Below are positions 19,464 through 27,584 of a stretch of 64,000 nucleotides of DNA, in pieces (the stretch's first letter is position 1; each line of letters starts with the position of its first letter). Origin of the DNA: Streptomyces werraensis. GTDB taxonomy: Bacteria > Actinomycetota > Actinomycetes > Streptomycetales > Streptomycetaceae. Under the pieces are notes generated by a model. That model saw only the letters and a program-made list of their open reading frames with translations. It searched no databases and was not told the origin of the DNA. The stretch covers positions 372,950 to 436,949 of the forward strand of contig BNBX01000008.1 in assembly GCA_014656175.1 (NCBI GenBank), given 5' to 3'. The translations under genes and the position numbers were made by a program.

Positions 19464-19524
19464 GAATCGTGCCTCCCGGGCTTGTCGCCCACAGGACAGG
19501 TGTCGCTGTCGTCGTCATCCGGTC

Positions 19525-19550
19525 AACGTCCGGTCGGCGGTAAAGATTCC
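19525..19550 (-). promoter_or_regulatory. SigR-type promoter of rbpA
   Basis: On the minus strand GGAAT is followed by exactly 18 nt and then GTT, the consensus for the oxidative-stress sigma factor SigR. It lies 62 nt upstream of the rbpA start and 193 nt after the MFS stop. Confidence 0.85.
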
Positions 19551-19742
19551 CGTTCCGAGTCCCGTTCCGGGTCATGTGTCGCCGTCGTGGCCGCAGCCTT
19601 TGTCAACCAGTGCAGTACCCACCGACGCCCGGTTTGTCACATCTGGTCACAGATGTCACACAGCGGTTCGGCATCTTTGACGCGCAGTAACGGTACGCCT
19701 GGCAGGCCAAACGCGTACACTACCGCCCTTTCGCGTCGAGCG

Positions 19743-21089
19743 CTAAATCCGCTGGGGCACCGGGTTGCCCGCGTCGGCGATCGCCCTGCGTACGGGTACC
19801 CGCGCGAGCAGGACGAATCCCAGGACGAAGAACCCCACCAGGGAGACGATCGCGTCCCGGTAGCTGCCCGTGAGCTGGTACGTCAGACCGAACAGCAGCG
19901 GTCCGAGCCAGCTCAGCCCCCGGTCGCTGATCTCGTACGCCGAGAAGTACTCGGCCTCCTTGCCGGGCGGGACCAGATGGGAGAAGAGGGAGCGGGACAG
20001 GGCCTGGCTGCCGCCGAGAACCAGGCCGATCCCGGCGGCCAGCACGAAGAACCAGCCGGGCGCGCCGGCGGGCAGGAAGTACCCGGCGGCCAGCGTCAGC
20101 GTCCAGGCGCCCAGCGAGCCGAGGATCGTGCGCTTCGCACCGTACCGCCGGGCGAGCCGTCCCAGCAGCAGCGCGCCCGCCACCGCCAGCACCTGCACCA
20201 GCAGCACGGCCACGATCAACGTCGACTGTCCCAGCCCCAGCTCCTTCGAGCCGTACACGGAGGCCTGGGAGATCACCGTCTGGATGCCGTCGTTGTAGAC
20301 CAGGTACGCCAGCAGGAACGCGAGCGTCAGCGGATGCCGGCGCATGTCGCGGACCGTCGCCGCCAGCTGCCGGAACCCCGGCAGGGCCGCCTCGCGCGCG
20401 GGGGTGCGGCGGTCCCGCAGCCGACGCAGGGGTATCAGGGCGAACGCGCCCCACCACAGCCCGGCCGACGCCAGGCAGATCCGCACCGCCATGCCCTCGG
20501 ACACGCCGAAGCTGTCGTGCCCCGTGTAGAGGACGAGGTTCGCCACCAGCACCAGCGCGCCCGCCGCGTAGCCGAAGGCCCATCCGCGCGAGGAGACGGC
20601 GTCGCGTTCCTCCGGCGGCGCGATCTGCGGCAGGTAGGAGTTGTAGAGCATCATCGCGACCGACTGCGCGGCATTCGCCACCACCAGCAGCAGACCGCCC
20701 AGCAGATAGCGGTCGCCGTCGAGGAAGAACATCCCCGCGGTGGCCGCCGCGCCCGTGTACGCGGCCGCAGCGAGCAGCGGCTTCTTGCGCCCGGTCCGGT
20801 CGGCGGCGGCCCCCACCAGCGGCATCACCAGCACCGCCACGACCACCGACAGGGACACGGCGTACGCGAAGAAGGAGCCCGCGCGCACCGGTACGCCCAG
20901 CGGATGCACGAACCCTTCCGCGTCCGCCGCGGCCTCGGCGACCGTGGTCAGGTACGGGCCGAGGAACACGGTGACGACGGACGTCGAGTAGACCGAGCAG
21001 GCCCAGTCGTAGAAGTACCAGCCGCGCTGCTCGCGCCGCCGTCCGGCGCTGTCGTCCGCCGCCGGTGACCGCACGGTGTCGATGTCCAC
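19743..21089 (-). CDS. UMF1-type major facilitator superfamily transporter
   Basis: This is a 448-residue membrane protein with about 12 hydrophobic segments. The N-terminus WYFYDWACSVYSTSVVTVFLG and the later NSYLPQIAPPEERDAVSSRG segment are characteristic of the UMF1 (Atg22-like) group. Fungal relatives export amino acids from the vacuole. The bacterial substrate is not known. GTG 21089 is chosen since the sequence upstream is arginine-rich and not protein-like. The glycerophosphodiesterase gene lies 53 nt upstream in the same direction, so both may be in one operon with the YczE-like gene. Confidence 0.85.
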   Translation of the reverse strand: MDIDTVRSPAADDSAGRRREQRGWYFYDWACSVYSTSVVTVFLGPYLTTVAEAAADAEGFVHPLGVPVRAGSFFAYAVSLSVVVAVLVMPLVGAAADRTGRKKPLLAAAAYTGAAATAGMFFLDGDRYLLGGLLLVVANAAQSVAMMLYNSYLPQIAPPEERDAVSSRGWAFGYAAGALVLVANLVLYTGHDSFGVSEGMAVRICLASAGLWWGAFALIPLRRLRDRRTPAREAALPGFRQLAATVRDMRRHPLTLAFLLAYLVYNDGIQTVISQASVYGSKELGLGQSTLIVAVLLVQVLAVAGALLLGRLARRYGAKRTILGSLGAWTLTLAAGYFLPAGAPGWFFVLAAGIGLVLGGSQALSRSLFSHLVPPGKEAEYFSAYEISDRGLSWLGPLLFGLTYQLTGSYRDAIVSLVGFFVLGFVLLARVPVRRAIADAGNPVPQRI

Positions 21090-21142
21090 CCGTGCCCTCG
21101 CTTCCCCGTGTGCGCGCCGAGGCGACGGGGGCTGCGGGGGTC

Positions 21143-21910
21143 TCAGACCCAGGTGCCGCGGTCCTCCATGACCTTGCGCAGTACGTCGATGTGATCGGTC
21201 ATGATGCCATCCACCCCCAGGTCGAGGAGCCGGTGGATGCGCTGCGGTTCGTTCACCGTCCACACGTGGACCTGGAGCCCGCGCGCGTGGGCCGTCCGCA
21301 CGAACCGCTCGTCGACCACGCGGACGCCCGACTGCTCCTCGGGCACCTGGGCGGCGACGGCCGACCGGCGCGGCGACGCCGGCAGGCCCCAGGACCGCAG
21401 CCGCAGGCCGAGCACGCCCCGGGTGCCGAACGACGTGGCGAGCCGTGGCCCGGCCAGCCGCTGGGCGCGCACCACGCGCGCCTCCGAGAACGAGCCGACG
21501 CAGATCCGGTCCCAGGCGCCCGTGCGCCCGACGAGCTCCAGCAGAGGGAGCAGCGCGGGTCCGGCCTTCACGTCCACGTTCCAGCGGACCTCGGGGAAGG
21601 TCTCCAGCAGCTCCTCGAACAGCGGGACCGGCTCCCGGCCGGCCACCCGCGCCCGCGCCACCTCCGCCCAGGGCAGGTCGGCGATCCGGCCCGCACCGTC
21701 CGTCACCCGGTCCAGGGTGGAGTCGTGGAAGGCGACGAGCCGGCCGTCACGCGTGGCGTGGAGGTCGGTCTCGATGTACCGGTAGCCCGCCTCGACGGCG
21801 CGCCGGAACTGCCGGACGGTGTTCTCGAGACCGTCGGCGGCCCCGCCCCGGTGGGCGAAGGCGAGCGGTCCCGGATGGTCGAGGTAGGGATGGCGGATCC
21901 GAGGGGTCAC
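21143..21910 (-). CDS. glycerophosphodiester phosphodiesterase
   Basis: This is a 255-residue GDPD-family protein that hydrolyses glycerophosphodiesters to glycerol-3-phosphate and an alcohol. The active-site residues are visible: His20-Arg in AFAHRGG, Glu47 and Asp49 in YIETDLH, and His62 in VAFHDSTLDR. No signal peptide is present, so it is probably cytoplasmic. The start GTG 21910 overlaps the stop of the YczE-like membrane gene by four bases (GTGA), indicating translational coupling. Confidence 0.92.
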   Translation of the reverse strand: MTPRIRHPYLDHPGPLAFAHRGGAADGLENTVRQFRRAVEAGYRYIETDLHATRDGRLVAFHDSTLDRVTDGAGRIADLPWAEVARARVAGREPVPLFEELLETFPEVRWNVDVKAGPALLPLLELVGRTGAWDRICVGSFSEARVVRAQRLAGPRLATSFGTRGVLGLRLRSWGLPASPRRSAVAAQVPEEQSGVRVVDERFVRTAHARGLQVHVWTVNEPQRIHRLLDLGVDGIMTDHIDVLRKVMEDRGTWV

Positions 21911-22572
21911 GACCGCAGTATCGCCCGCCGGGGTGTCCGCCCCGCAACGACGGTGCTGCCCTCGCCCGGGACGGGGACGGCGAAGACGCGCAGGAACAGC
22001 TGGGCGAGCGGACCGATGGTCACCGCGTACAGCAGGGTGCCGACGCCGACCGTGCCGCCCAGCACGAAGCCGGTGACCACCACGGTGATCTCGATGGCCG
22101 TGCGGACCAGACGCACCGACACGCCCGTGCGCCGGTTCAGCCCCGTCATCAGTCCGTCGCGCGGACCCGGACCGAACCGGGCCGCGATGTAGAGGCCGGT
22201 CGCCGCGCCGTTCAGTACGATCCCCGACGCCATCAGCGCCATCCTGACGGCCATGCCGTGCGCGTCCGGCACCACGGCCAGGGTCGCGTCCATCGCCACG
22301 CCGATCACCAGCACGTTGGAGACGGTGCCGAGCCCCGGCCGCTGCCGCAGCGGGATCCACAGCAGCAGGACCAGCGCGCCCACCGCGGTCAGCACCACGC
22401 CCATGGACAAGCCGGTGCGCTCGGACAGGCCCTGGTGCAGGACGTTCCACGGCTCGAGCCCCAGCCCGGACCGCACCAGAAGCGCCGAACTCGCCCCGTA
22501 CAGGGCCAGGCCCGCGTAGAGCTGGAACAGCCGCCGCACGACATGGCGCTCGCCGAGCGCGTTTCTGGCCAA
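21907..22572 (-). CDS. YczE-like integral membrane protein
   Basis: This is a 221-residue protein with five or six hydrophobic segments and the GLGLEPWNVLHQGLSERTGLS motif region of the YczE/YitT-like group. The start is TTG 22572 behind a GGGGGG-rich ribosome-binding site. It is divergent from a MocR regulator gene. A MocR regulator (YczR) next to yczE is a known pairing in firmicutes and actinobacteria, so this gene is probably controlled by its neighbour. The transported compound, if any, is unknown. Confidence 0.85.
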   Translation of the reverse strand: MARNALGERHVVRRLFQLYAGLALYGASSALLVRSGLGLEPWNVLHQGLSERTGLSMGVVLTAVGALVLLLWIPLRQRPGLGTVSNVLVIGVAMDATLAVVPDAHGMAVRMALMASGIVLNGAATGLYIAARFGPGPRDGLMTGLNRRTGVSVRLVRTAIEITVVVTGFVLGGTVGVGTLLYAVTIGPLAQLFLRVFAVPVPGEGSTVVAGRTPRRAILRS

Positions 22573-22626
22573 GAGGTGCCCCCCTGTGGTGGAAGTGGAC
22601 CGATGCGTGCCACCCTGGAGCCTGAC

Positions 22627-22647
22627 TGGTCATGCTATCCATGGCCA
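22627..22647. promoter_or_regulatory. inverted repeat in the MocR/YczE divergent promoter
   Basis: TGGTCATG-CTATC-CATGGCCA is an 8-bp inverted repeat with one mismatch, in the 100-bp gap between the two divergent starts. GTGGAC also occurs twice as a direct repeat in the gap (AGTGGACCGAT; GGTGGACTGAA). These are candidate binding sites for the MocR protein. The assignment is inference. Confidence 0.45.
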
Positions 22648-22672
22648 ATCCGGGGAAGGTGGACTGAATCAT

Positions 22673-24172
22673 ATGGCGCAGTGGACTTCCGCAGTGGGTG
22701 CCGCACAGCTGGCCCGGCTGCTCGGCTCCCAGCAGGACCGCCCGGCGGGGCCCGGCACCCGGCGTCCGCCCGCCTACCGCGCCCTCGCCGACGGCATCCG
22801 GCTGCTGGTGCTCGAAGGGCGCGTGCCGGTCGCCGCGCGGCTGCCCGCCGAGCGGGAACTGGCCCTCGCCCTGTCCGTGAGCCGCACCACCGTCGCCGCC
22901 GCCTACGAGGCGCTGCGCGGCGAGGGCTTCCTCGAGTCACGGCGCGGCGCCGGAAGCTGGACCGCCGTCCCGGCAGGCAACCCGGTGCCGGCACGGGGCC
23001 TGGAGCCGCTGCCGCCCGAGGCGCTCGGCTCCATGATCGACCTGGGCTGCGCCGCCCTGCCCGCCCCCGAGCCGTGGCTCACCCGCGCCGTCCAGGGCGC
23101 GCTGGAGGAGCTGCCGCCGTACGCGCACACCCACGGCGACTACCCGGCGGGGCTGCCCGCGCTGCGCGCGATGATCGCCGACCGCTACACCCAGCGGGGC
23201 ATCGCCACCATGCCCGAGCAGATCATGGTCACCACCGGCGCGATGGGCGCCATCGACGCCATCTGCCATCTCTTCGGCGGACGCGGCGAGCGCATCGCCG
23301 TGGAATCGCCGTCCTACGCCAACATCCTCCAGCTGATGCGCGAGGCCGGCGCCCGGCTGGTCCCCGTCGCCATGGCCGAGGGTCTGACGGGGTGGGACCT
23401 CGACCGCTGGCGCCAGGTGCTGCGCGAGGCCGCGCCTCGCATCGCCTACGTCGTCGCCGACTTCCACAACCCCACCGGGGCGCTCGCCGACGAAGACCAG
23501 CGGCGCCGGCTCGTCGACGCGGCCCGCTCGGCGGGGACGGTGCTGGTCGCCGACGAGACGATGAGCCAGCTGTGGCTCGACGAGGACGTGGAGATGCCGC
23601 GGCCGGTGTGCGGGTTCGATCCGGCGGGGTCCACCGTGATCACCGTCGGCTCGGCGAGCAAAGCCTTCTGGGCGGGGATGCGGATCGGGTGGGTGCGGGC
23701 CGCACCCGACGTGATCCGCAGCCTGGTCGCGGCGCGCGCCTATGCCGACCTGGGAACGCCGGTCCTGGAGCAGTTGGCCGTCAACTGGCTGTTCGGAACG
23801 GGCGGCTGGGAGGAGGCGGTCGAACTGCGCCGTACGCAGGCCCGGCAGAACCGGGACGAACTGGTGAGCGCGGTGCGGCGGGAGCTGCCCGGCTGGGAGT
23901 TCGAGGTGCCCCGCGGGGGCCTCACCCTCTGGGTCCGCACGGGCGGCCTGTCCGGGTCCCGGCTCGCCGAGGCGGGGGAGCGGGTGGGGGTACGCGTCCC
24001 GTCCGGGCCCCGCTTCGGGGTGGACGGCGCCTTCGAGGGCTACGTCCGGCTGCCGTTCACGGTGGGAGGCGCGGTCGCCGAGGAAGCGGCGGTGCGCCTG
24101 GCGGCGGCGGCGCGGATCGTGGAAACGGGGGGAACGACGGGCGGGGAGGCCCCGCGCACCTTCGTCGCGTGA
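22673..24172 (+). CDS. MocR/PdxR-type transcriptional regulator with aminotransferase fold
   Basis: This is a 499-residue fusion of a GntR-type winged helix (about 35-105: LPAERELALALSVSRTTVAAAY) and a fold-I aminotransferase-like domain (about 120-490). The PLP-binding lysine is Lys330 in GSASKAFWAGMRIGW. Other cofactor contacts are HNPTGAL and ADETMSQL. MocR proteins sense PLP-linked metabolites and usually control an adjacent gene. The divergent YczE-like membrane gene makes this a YczR-type regulator. ATG 22673 is preferred over earlier in-frame starts because it gives the standard N-terminus. Confidence 0.92.
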   Translation: MAQWTSAVGAAQLARLLGSQQDRPAGPGTRRPPAYRALADGIRLLVLEGRVPVAARLPAERELALALSVSRTTVAAAYEALRGEGFLESRRGAGSWTAVPAGNPVPARGLEPLPPEALGSMIDLGCAALPAPEPWLTRAVQGALEELPPYAHTHGDYPAGLPALRAMIADRYTQRGIATMPEQIMVTTGAMGAIDAICHLFGGRGERIAVESPSYANILQLMREAGARLVPVAMAEGLTGWDLDRWRQVLREAAPRIAYVVADFHNPTGALADEDQRRRLVDAARSAGTVLVADETMSQLWLDEDVEMPRPVCGFDPAGSTVITVGSASKAFWAGMRIGWVRAAPDVIRSLVAARAYADLGTPVLEQLAVNWLFGTGGWEEAVELRRTQARQNRDELVSAVRRELPGWEFEVPRGGLTLWVRTGGLSGSRLAEAGERVGVRVPSGPRFGVDGAFEGYVRLPFTVGGAVAEEAAVRLAAAARIVETGGTTGGEAPRTFVA

Positions 24173-24192
24173 GGACGACGCCCTTGGGGAGC

Positions 24193-24714
24193 GCGGGGAA
24201 CTGCGCGGCTGGCGCCGGGCAGGCCGCGTTGGCCGCAGGTACGGCACCGTCGGCGAGGCCCGCCGAGAGGGTGCCGCCTGCGCCCACCCGTGCCGCCCTG
24301 CGGCACGACTGCCCGCGGGGCGTCAGGGGCGCGGGGAACTGCGCGCTCAGCCTCGGGCGGGCCGCACCCGGCGTACGACGATGCGTGGCACCCCGTTGGC
24401 CGCAGGTACGGCGCTGCTGACGAGGCGGCCCGCCGAGAGCGTGCCGCCTGCGCCCACCCGTGCCGCCCTGCGGCACGACTGCCCGCAGGGCGTCAGGGGC
24501 GCGGGGAACTGCGCGCTCAGCCTCGGGCGGGCCGCACCCGGCGTACGACGATGCGCGGCACCCCGTTGGCCGCAGGTACGGCGCTGCTGACGAGGCGGCC
24601 CGCCGAGAGGGTGCCGTCTGCGCCCACCCGTGCCGCCCTGCGGCACGACTGCCCGCGGGGCGTCAGGGGCGCGGGGAACTGCGCGACCTGCCGCGGGCGG
24701 CCCGCAGCCGGGGT
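24193..24714. repeat. 170-bp tandem repeat array in a convergent intergenic gap
   Basis: The 541-bp gap between the MocR gene and the ATPase gene is filled by about three and a half copies of one unit. Full units lie at 24331-24500 and 24501-24670, differing at only four of 170 positions. A shorter, more diverged copy precedes them (24193-24330) and a partial copy follows. Each unit contains GGGGCGCGGGGAACTGCGCG, which resembles a motif scattered between genes in many Streptomyces genomes. Each also contains a hairpin CGTGCCGC-CCT-GCGGCACG. Open frames across the array come from the repeat and are not genes. Confidence 0.9.
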
Positions 24715-26387
24715 CAGGAGGACGGCTCCGCCACCGCCGCGCCCCCCGGGGCCGCCGGCTCCGACACCTCCGTGTCCGTCGCCAGCGCGGCCGCCGCAGC
24801 CACCTTCTCCGTCGCCGCCTTGTCCAACCGCACAGCCTCCGGCACCGGACCCGGCTCCTCGTCCGCCGGCGTCGTGCGGGGCGGGAGGAGGTCGAGGACC
24901 GCCTGGCGGTGCGCCTCGCTGGTCGCGTCGTCGTAGGGGTCCGGGGTCGCCGGCACCTGGAGCCGGTGCACAGGGCCGGTGCCCAGCCGCGCGTACCCGC
25001 GCCCGGGCGGCATCTGATCCACCCGCGTGGTGTGCGGCGGCGCGCCCAGAACGGTCTCCAGCTGTTCGGCCGTCGCAGGCCCCAGCACCACCCGCGCCCT
25101 CGTGTGCTGCCGCACCGGCGCACTCAGCGCGTCGAGCCCGTCGAACTGCTCCGCGACCACCACGGTCACGTTCGCGGCACGCCCGTGCCGGAGCGGGGCC
25201 TGGAGGAGGGACTGCGGATCCGTGCCGTCGTCCGCCGCGGCCAGATGGGTGAAGACGCTCGGCCGGTCGAGCAGCAGCCACAGCGGCCGCTTGGTGTCCT
25301 CGGGCGGCGGGTCACCCGCCTGGTGCGCCTTGCCCGCCGCGGCCATCCGCCGCTCCGTCTCGGCGGCCGCCCACTCCAGGCTCGTCACCGCCCCCGACAG
25401 GGCGCACTCGACGGCGAGCACGCCGTCCCGGCCGGTGAGGCAGGCGTACTCGCCGGTCCCGCCGCCGTCGACGATCACCACGTCGCCGTGGTGCAGCGCC
25501 TGGAGGGCGATGGACCGCAGCAGCGTCGACGTGCCGCTGCCCGGCTGGCCGACGGCGAGCAGATGCGGCTCGGTGGAGCGGACGCCGGTGCGCCAGACGA
25601 CCGGCGGGACGTCGGTCCGCTCCGCGCCGTGCGCGCCGTGCGTGAGCGGCAGCGTCCGCTGCACGCGCGTGGGGTCGGTGAAGCCGAGCACCGTCTCGCC
25701 GGGAGCCGTGACGAACGGCTGCGCGGCGATGTCGGTGGGCAGCGGGGCGAGGACGCGGACCGTGAGCTGGTTGGCCTCCTCGTCCCACGAGAAGTGGTAC
25801 TCCCGGCCGCGTCCGCACTTGGCGCCGAGCAGATGCTCGATCCGCGTCCGGGACTCGGGCTCGGCGTCGGTGAAGTAGGCCGGGTAGGAGATCATCAGGT
25901 GCGCGAGACGGCCGTCGCCGTCGAACTCGTACTCGGAGAAGACCTTCCCCCAGTCGCCGCCGCGGGCGTACAGCGGCTCGGGGTCGTCGCTCGCCGAGAA
26001 GTACGGCACCAGGGCCTCGTACAGCGACTGCAGACGCTGGAGCTGGCCGGGGGCGGGTCCGGCGGGGGCCGCGGGCGTGCGGTCCCTCCCGTGCCAGGCC
26101 GCCGCCGCCATCAGGGCGACGACGGCGAGCAGCGGGCCGTACGGCGCGAGCGCCACGGCCAGCAGCACCGCCGCCACACCGAAGAGCAGCGCGCCGCGCC
26201 GGTCCTTGGGTGTGTCGACCCACCTGCGCCGTCCGGCCGAGGCCAGCCGGCGCAGCCCGCGCGTGATGGTGATCAGCGGGTGGAGGACGTCCGTGGCGCT
26301 GTCGGCCGCAGTCCTGGCCAGCTCCCGGCTCCGGGCGAGCTGGGCGCTGCCGTTGCTGAGGATGCGGGGAAGGGGACGCCGGGCCAC
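24714..26387 (-). CDS. membrane-associated FtsK/TraB-like ATP-binding protein
   Basis: This is a 557-residue protein. A basic N-terminal region is followed by a hydrophobic stretch at about 67-95, and then by a P-loop domain with Walker A GQPGSGTST (residues 280-288) and a Walker-B-like strand PLWLLLDRP. The layout (membrane anchor, then ATPase with LLAVGQPGSGTSTLLRSI) resembles Streptomyces FtsK/SpoIIIE-like or conjugation-type translocases, but the usual FtsK motifs are weak and I assign no substrate. A 64-residue membrane protein is encoded just upstream on the same strand and probably belongs to the same operon. Confidence 0.8.
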   Translation of the reverse strand: MARRPLPRILSNGSAQLARSRELARTAADSATDVLHPLITITRGLRRLASAGRRRWVDTPKDRRGALLFGVAAVLLAVALAPYGPLLAVVALMAAAAWHGRDRTPAAPAGPAPGQLQRLQSLYEALVPYFSASDDPEPLYARGGDWGKVFSEYEFDGDGRLAHLMISYPAYFTDAEPESRTRIEHLLGAKCGRGREYHFSWDEEANQLTVRVLAPLPTDIAAQPFVTAPGETVLGFTDPTRVQRTLPLTHGAHGAERTDVPPVVWRTGVRSTEPHLLAVGQPGSGTSTLLRSIALQALHHGDVVIVDGGGTGEYACLTGRDGVLAVECALSGAVTSLEWAAAETERRMAAAGKAHQAGDPPPEDTKRPLWLLLDRPSVFTHLAAADDGTDPQSLLQAPLRHGRAANVTVVVAEQFDGLDALSAPVRQHTRARVVLGPATAEQLETVLGAPPHTTRVDQMPPGRGYARLGTGPVHRLQVPATPDPYDDATSEAHRQAVLDLLPPRTTPADEEPGPVPEAVRLDKAATEKVAAAAALATDTEVSEPAAPGGAAVAEPSS

Positions 26388-26436
26388 TACGGTCTCCAGA
26401 GGGTGCGTACGGGCGGGCGGGGCGTGGTCGGCCGGG

Positions 26437-26631
26437 TCAGAACTTGAACCCGCCCAGGAGGCCGGCGAGGCTCTCGCCGCCCGCCTTGATGCTCGGCGCG
26501 ATGGCCGTGCTGGCCAGATAGAAGCCGAACAGCATCGCCACCAGCGCGTGCGACAGCTTCAGTCCGTCCTTGCGGAAGAAGATGAAGACGACGATGCCGA
26601 GCAGCACCACGCATGAGATCGAGATGATCAT
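26437..26631 (-). CDS. small membrane protein
   Basis: This is a 64-residue protein with two hydrophobic segments (about 2-19 and 28-46) joined by the basic FRKDGLK loop. An AGGAGAACTC ribosome-binding site precedes ATG 26631. It sits 49 nt upstream of the ATPase gene, so it could be an accessory subunit or holin-like partner of that protein. No function is known. Confidence 0.8.
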   Translation of the reverse strand: MIISISCVVLLGIVVFIFFRKDGLKLSHALVAMLFGFYLASTAIAPSIKAGGESLAGLLGGFKF

Positions 26632-26689
26632 GTGAGTTCTCCTGGTTCACGGGGGCAGTCACCATGAGTACTTCCCTGATCACAGAATG

Positions 26690-26702
26690 TATCTATACGA
26701 TA
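26690..26702. promoter_or_regulatory. AT-rich element in a divergent promoter region
   Basis: TATCTATACGATA stands out in this high-GC genome and lies about 60 bp upstream of the small membrane gene and about 190 bp upstream of the ankyrin gene. It contains TATC/GATA arms in inverted orientation. It could hold a -10 element for the minus-strand operon or a regulator site. Confidence 0.4.
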
Positions 26703-26892
26703 AAAGGTGCAACTGGGTGGATATCCGCCGCGAACGCCGCGCGGTGTCCGCGGTGATCATTACCTCGGCCGTGTCGGCTCATGTGCCGCCAGAGCCAGTA
26801 CCCTGGCGATTCACCCGTACGGCTGCCCCACGTGCAGGCGTACGCCCTGTTCCCGATGCGTGTACCCGTGTGCAGTGAGAGGCGGTCCGGCG

Positions 26893-27285
26893 ATGAGTGA
26901 AGCCCCCGACCCCGAGGTCGTGGAGCTCGCGACCAAGATCTTCGACCTGGCCCGGCGCGGCCGCACCGAGGAGCTCGTGGCCTACGTCGACGCGGGCGTC
27001 CCCGCCGACCTCACCAACGACCGCGGCGACTCGCTCGTGATGCTCGCCGCCTACCACGGCCACGCCGAGACGGTGCGCGCCCTGCTGGCCCGTGGCGCCG
27101 ACGCCGACCGCGTCAACGACCGCGGCCAGACGCCACTCGCGGGAGCGGTCTTCAAGGGCGAGACGGATGTCGTCAAGGCCCTCCTCGAGGGCGGCGCCGA
27201 CCCCTCCGCGGGCACCCCGTCGGCCGTCGACACGGCCAGGATGTTCGCCCGCACGGAGCTGCTCGAGCTGTTCGACAAGAACTGA
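26893..27285 (+). CDS. ankyrin-repeat protein
   Basis: This is a 130-residue protein made of two or three ankyrin repeats. The clear ones are GDSLVMLAAYHGHAETVRAL (about 47-66) and GQTPLAGAVFKGETDVVKAL (about 80-99), each followed by the L.RGADAD / LEGGADPS turn. The repeats form a protein-binding scaffold. The partner is unknown. ATG 26893 follows GAGAGGCGG. There is no signal peptide, so it is cytoplasmic. Confidence 0.93.
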   Translation: MSEAPDPEVVELATKIFDLARRGRTEELVAYVDAGVPADLTNDRGDSLVMLAAYHGHAETVRALLARGADADRVNDRGQTPLAGAVFKGETDVVKALLEGGADPSAGTPSAVDTARMFARTELLELFDKN

Positions 27286-27479
27286 GCGACTCCGCTCCGA
27301 CCAGCGACGACACCAAAAACGGGGGAGGCGGTACAGGGCCGCCGAAATACGGTCGCGGCAGATGTGACCGGCGGGTCATCATGACGACGTGATTCACGGA
27401 CGCGACGGCTGGGCAGGTGTTGCCGCACCGCGCGGGCCGTGAGCGGCCCGCACGGGCCACCGACGAGAGGCAGAGAGAG

Positions 27480-27539
27480 ATGGTCTACAACAAGCAGGAA
27501 ACGGCGGGCGCCCCGACGTGTTGTCACGCGGCCAGGTGA
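27480..27539 (+). CDS. 19-codon leader-like ORF with a Cys-Cys pair
   Basis: The reading frame encodes MVYNKQETAGAPTCCHAAR. It has a purine-rich ribosome-binding region (GAGAGGCAGAGAGAG) directly before ATG 27480, and it ends 45 nt before the start of the HEAT-repeat-like gene. Size and position suit a leader peptide or translational coupling element. The adjacent cysteines suggest a possible link to cysteine availability, thiol state or metal binding. This is inference, and a chance ORF is possible. Confidence 0.45.
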   Translation: MVYNKQETAGAPTCCHAAR

Positions 27540-27584
27540 TCCACACTCCCGGTTGCGTCGACGCTTGATGTGAGGCTGTTTCCC

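Noticed and set aside
19062..21068. A 668-residue plus-strand frame across rbpA and the MFS gene
   Set aside because: Its composition (Arg/Gln/His/Pro) is typical of an antisense high-GC frame, and the opposite strand holds two well-supported genes.
24290..25252. Long plus-strand frames across the 170-bp tandem repeat
   Set aside because: They exist because 170-bp GC-rich units lack stops and run on into antisense of the ATPase gene.
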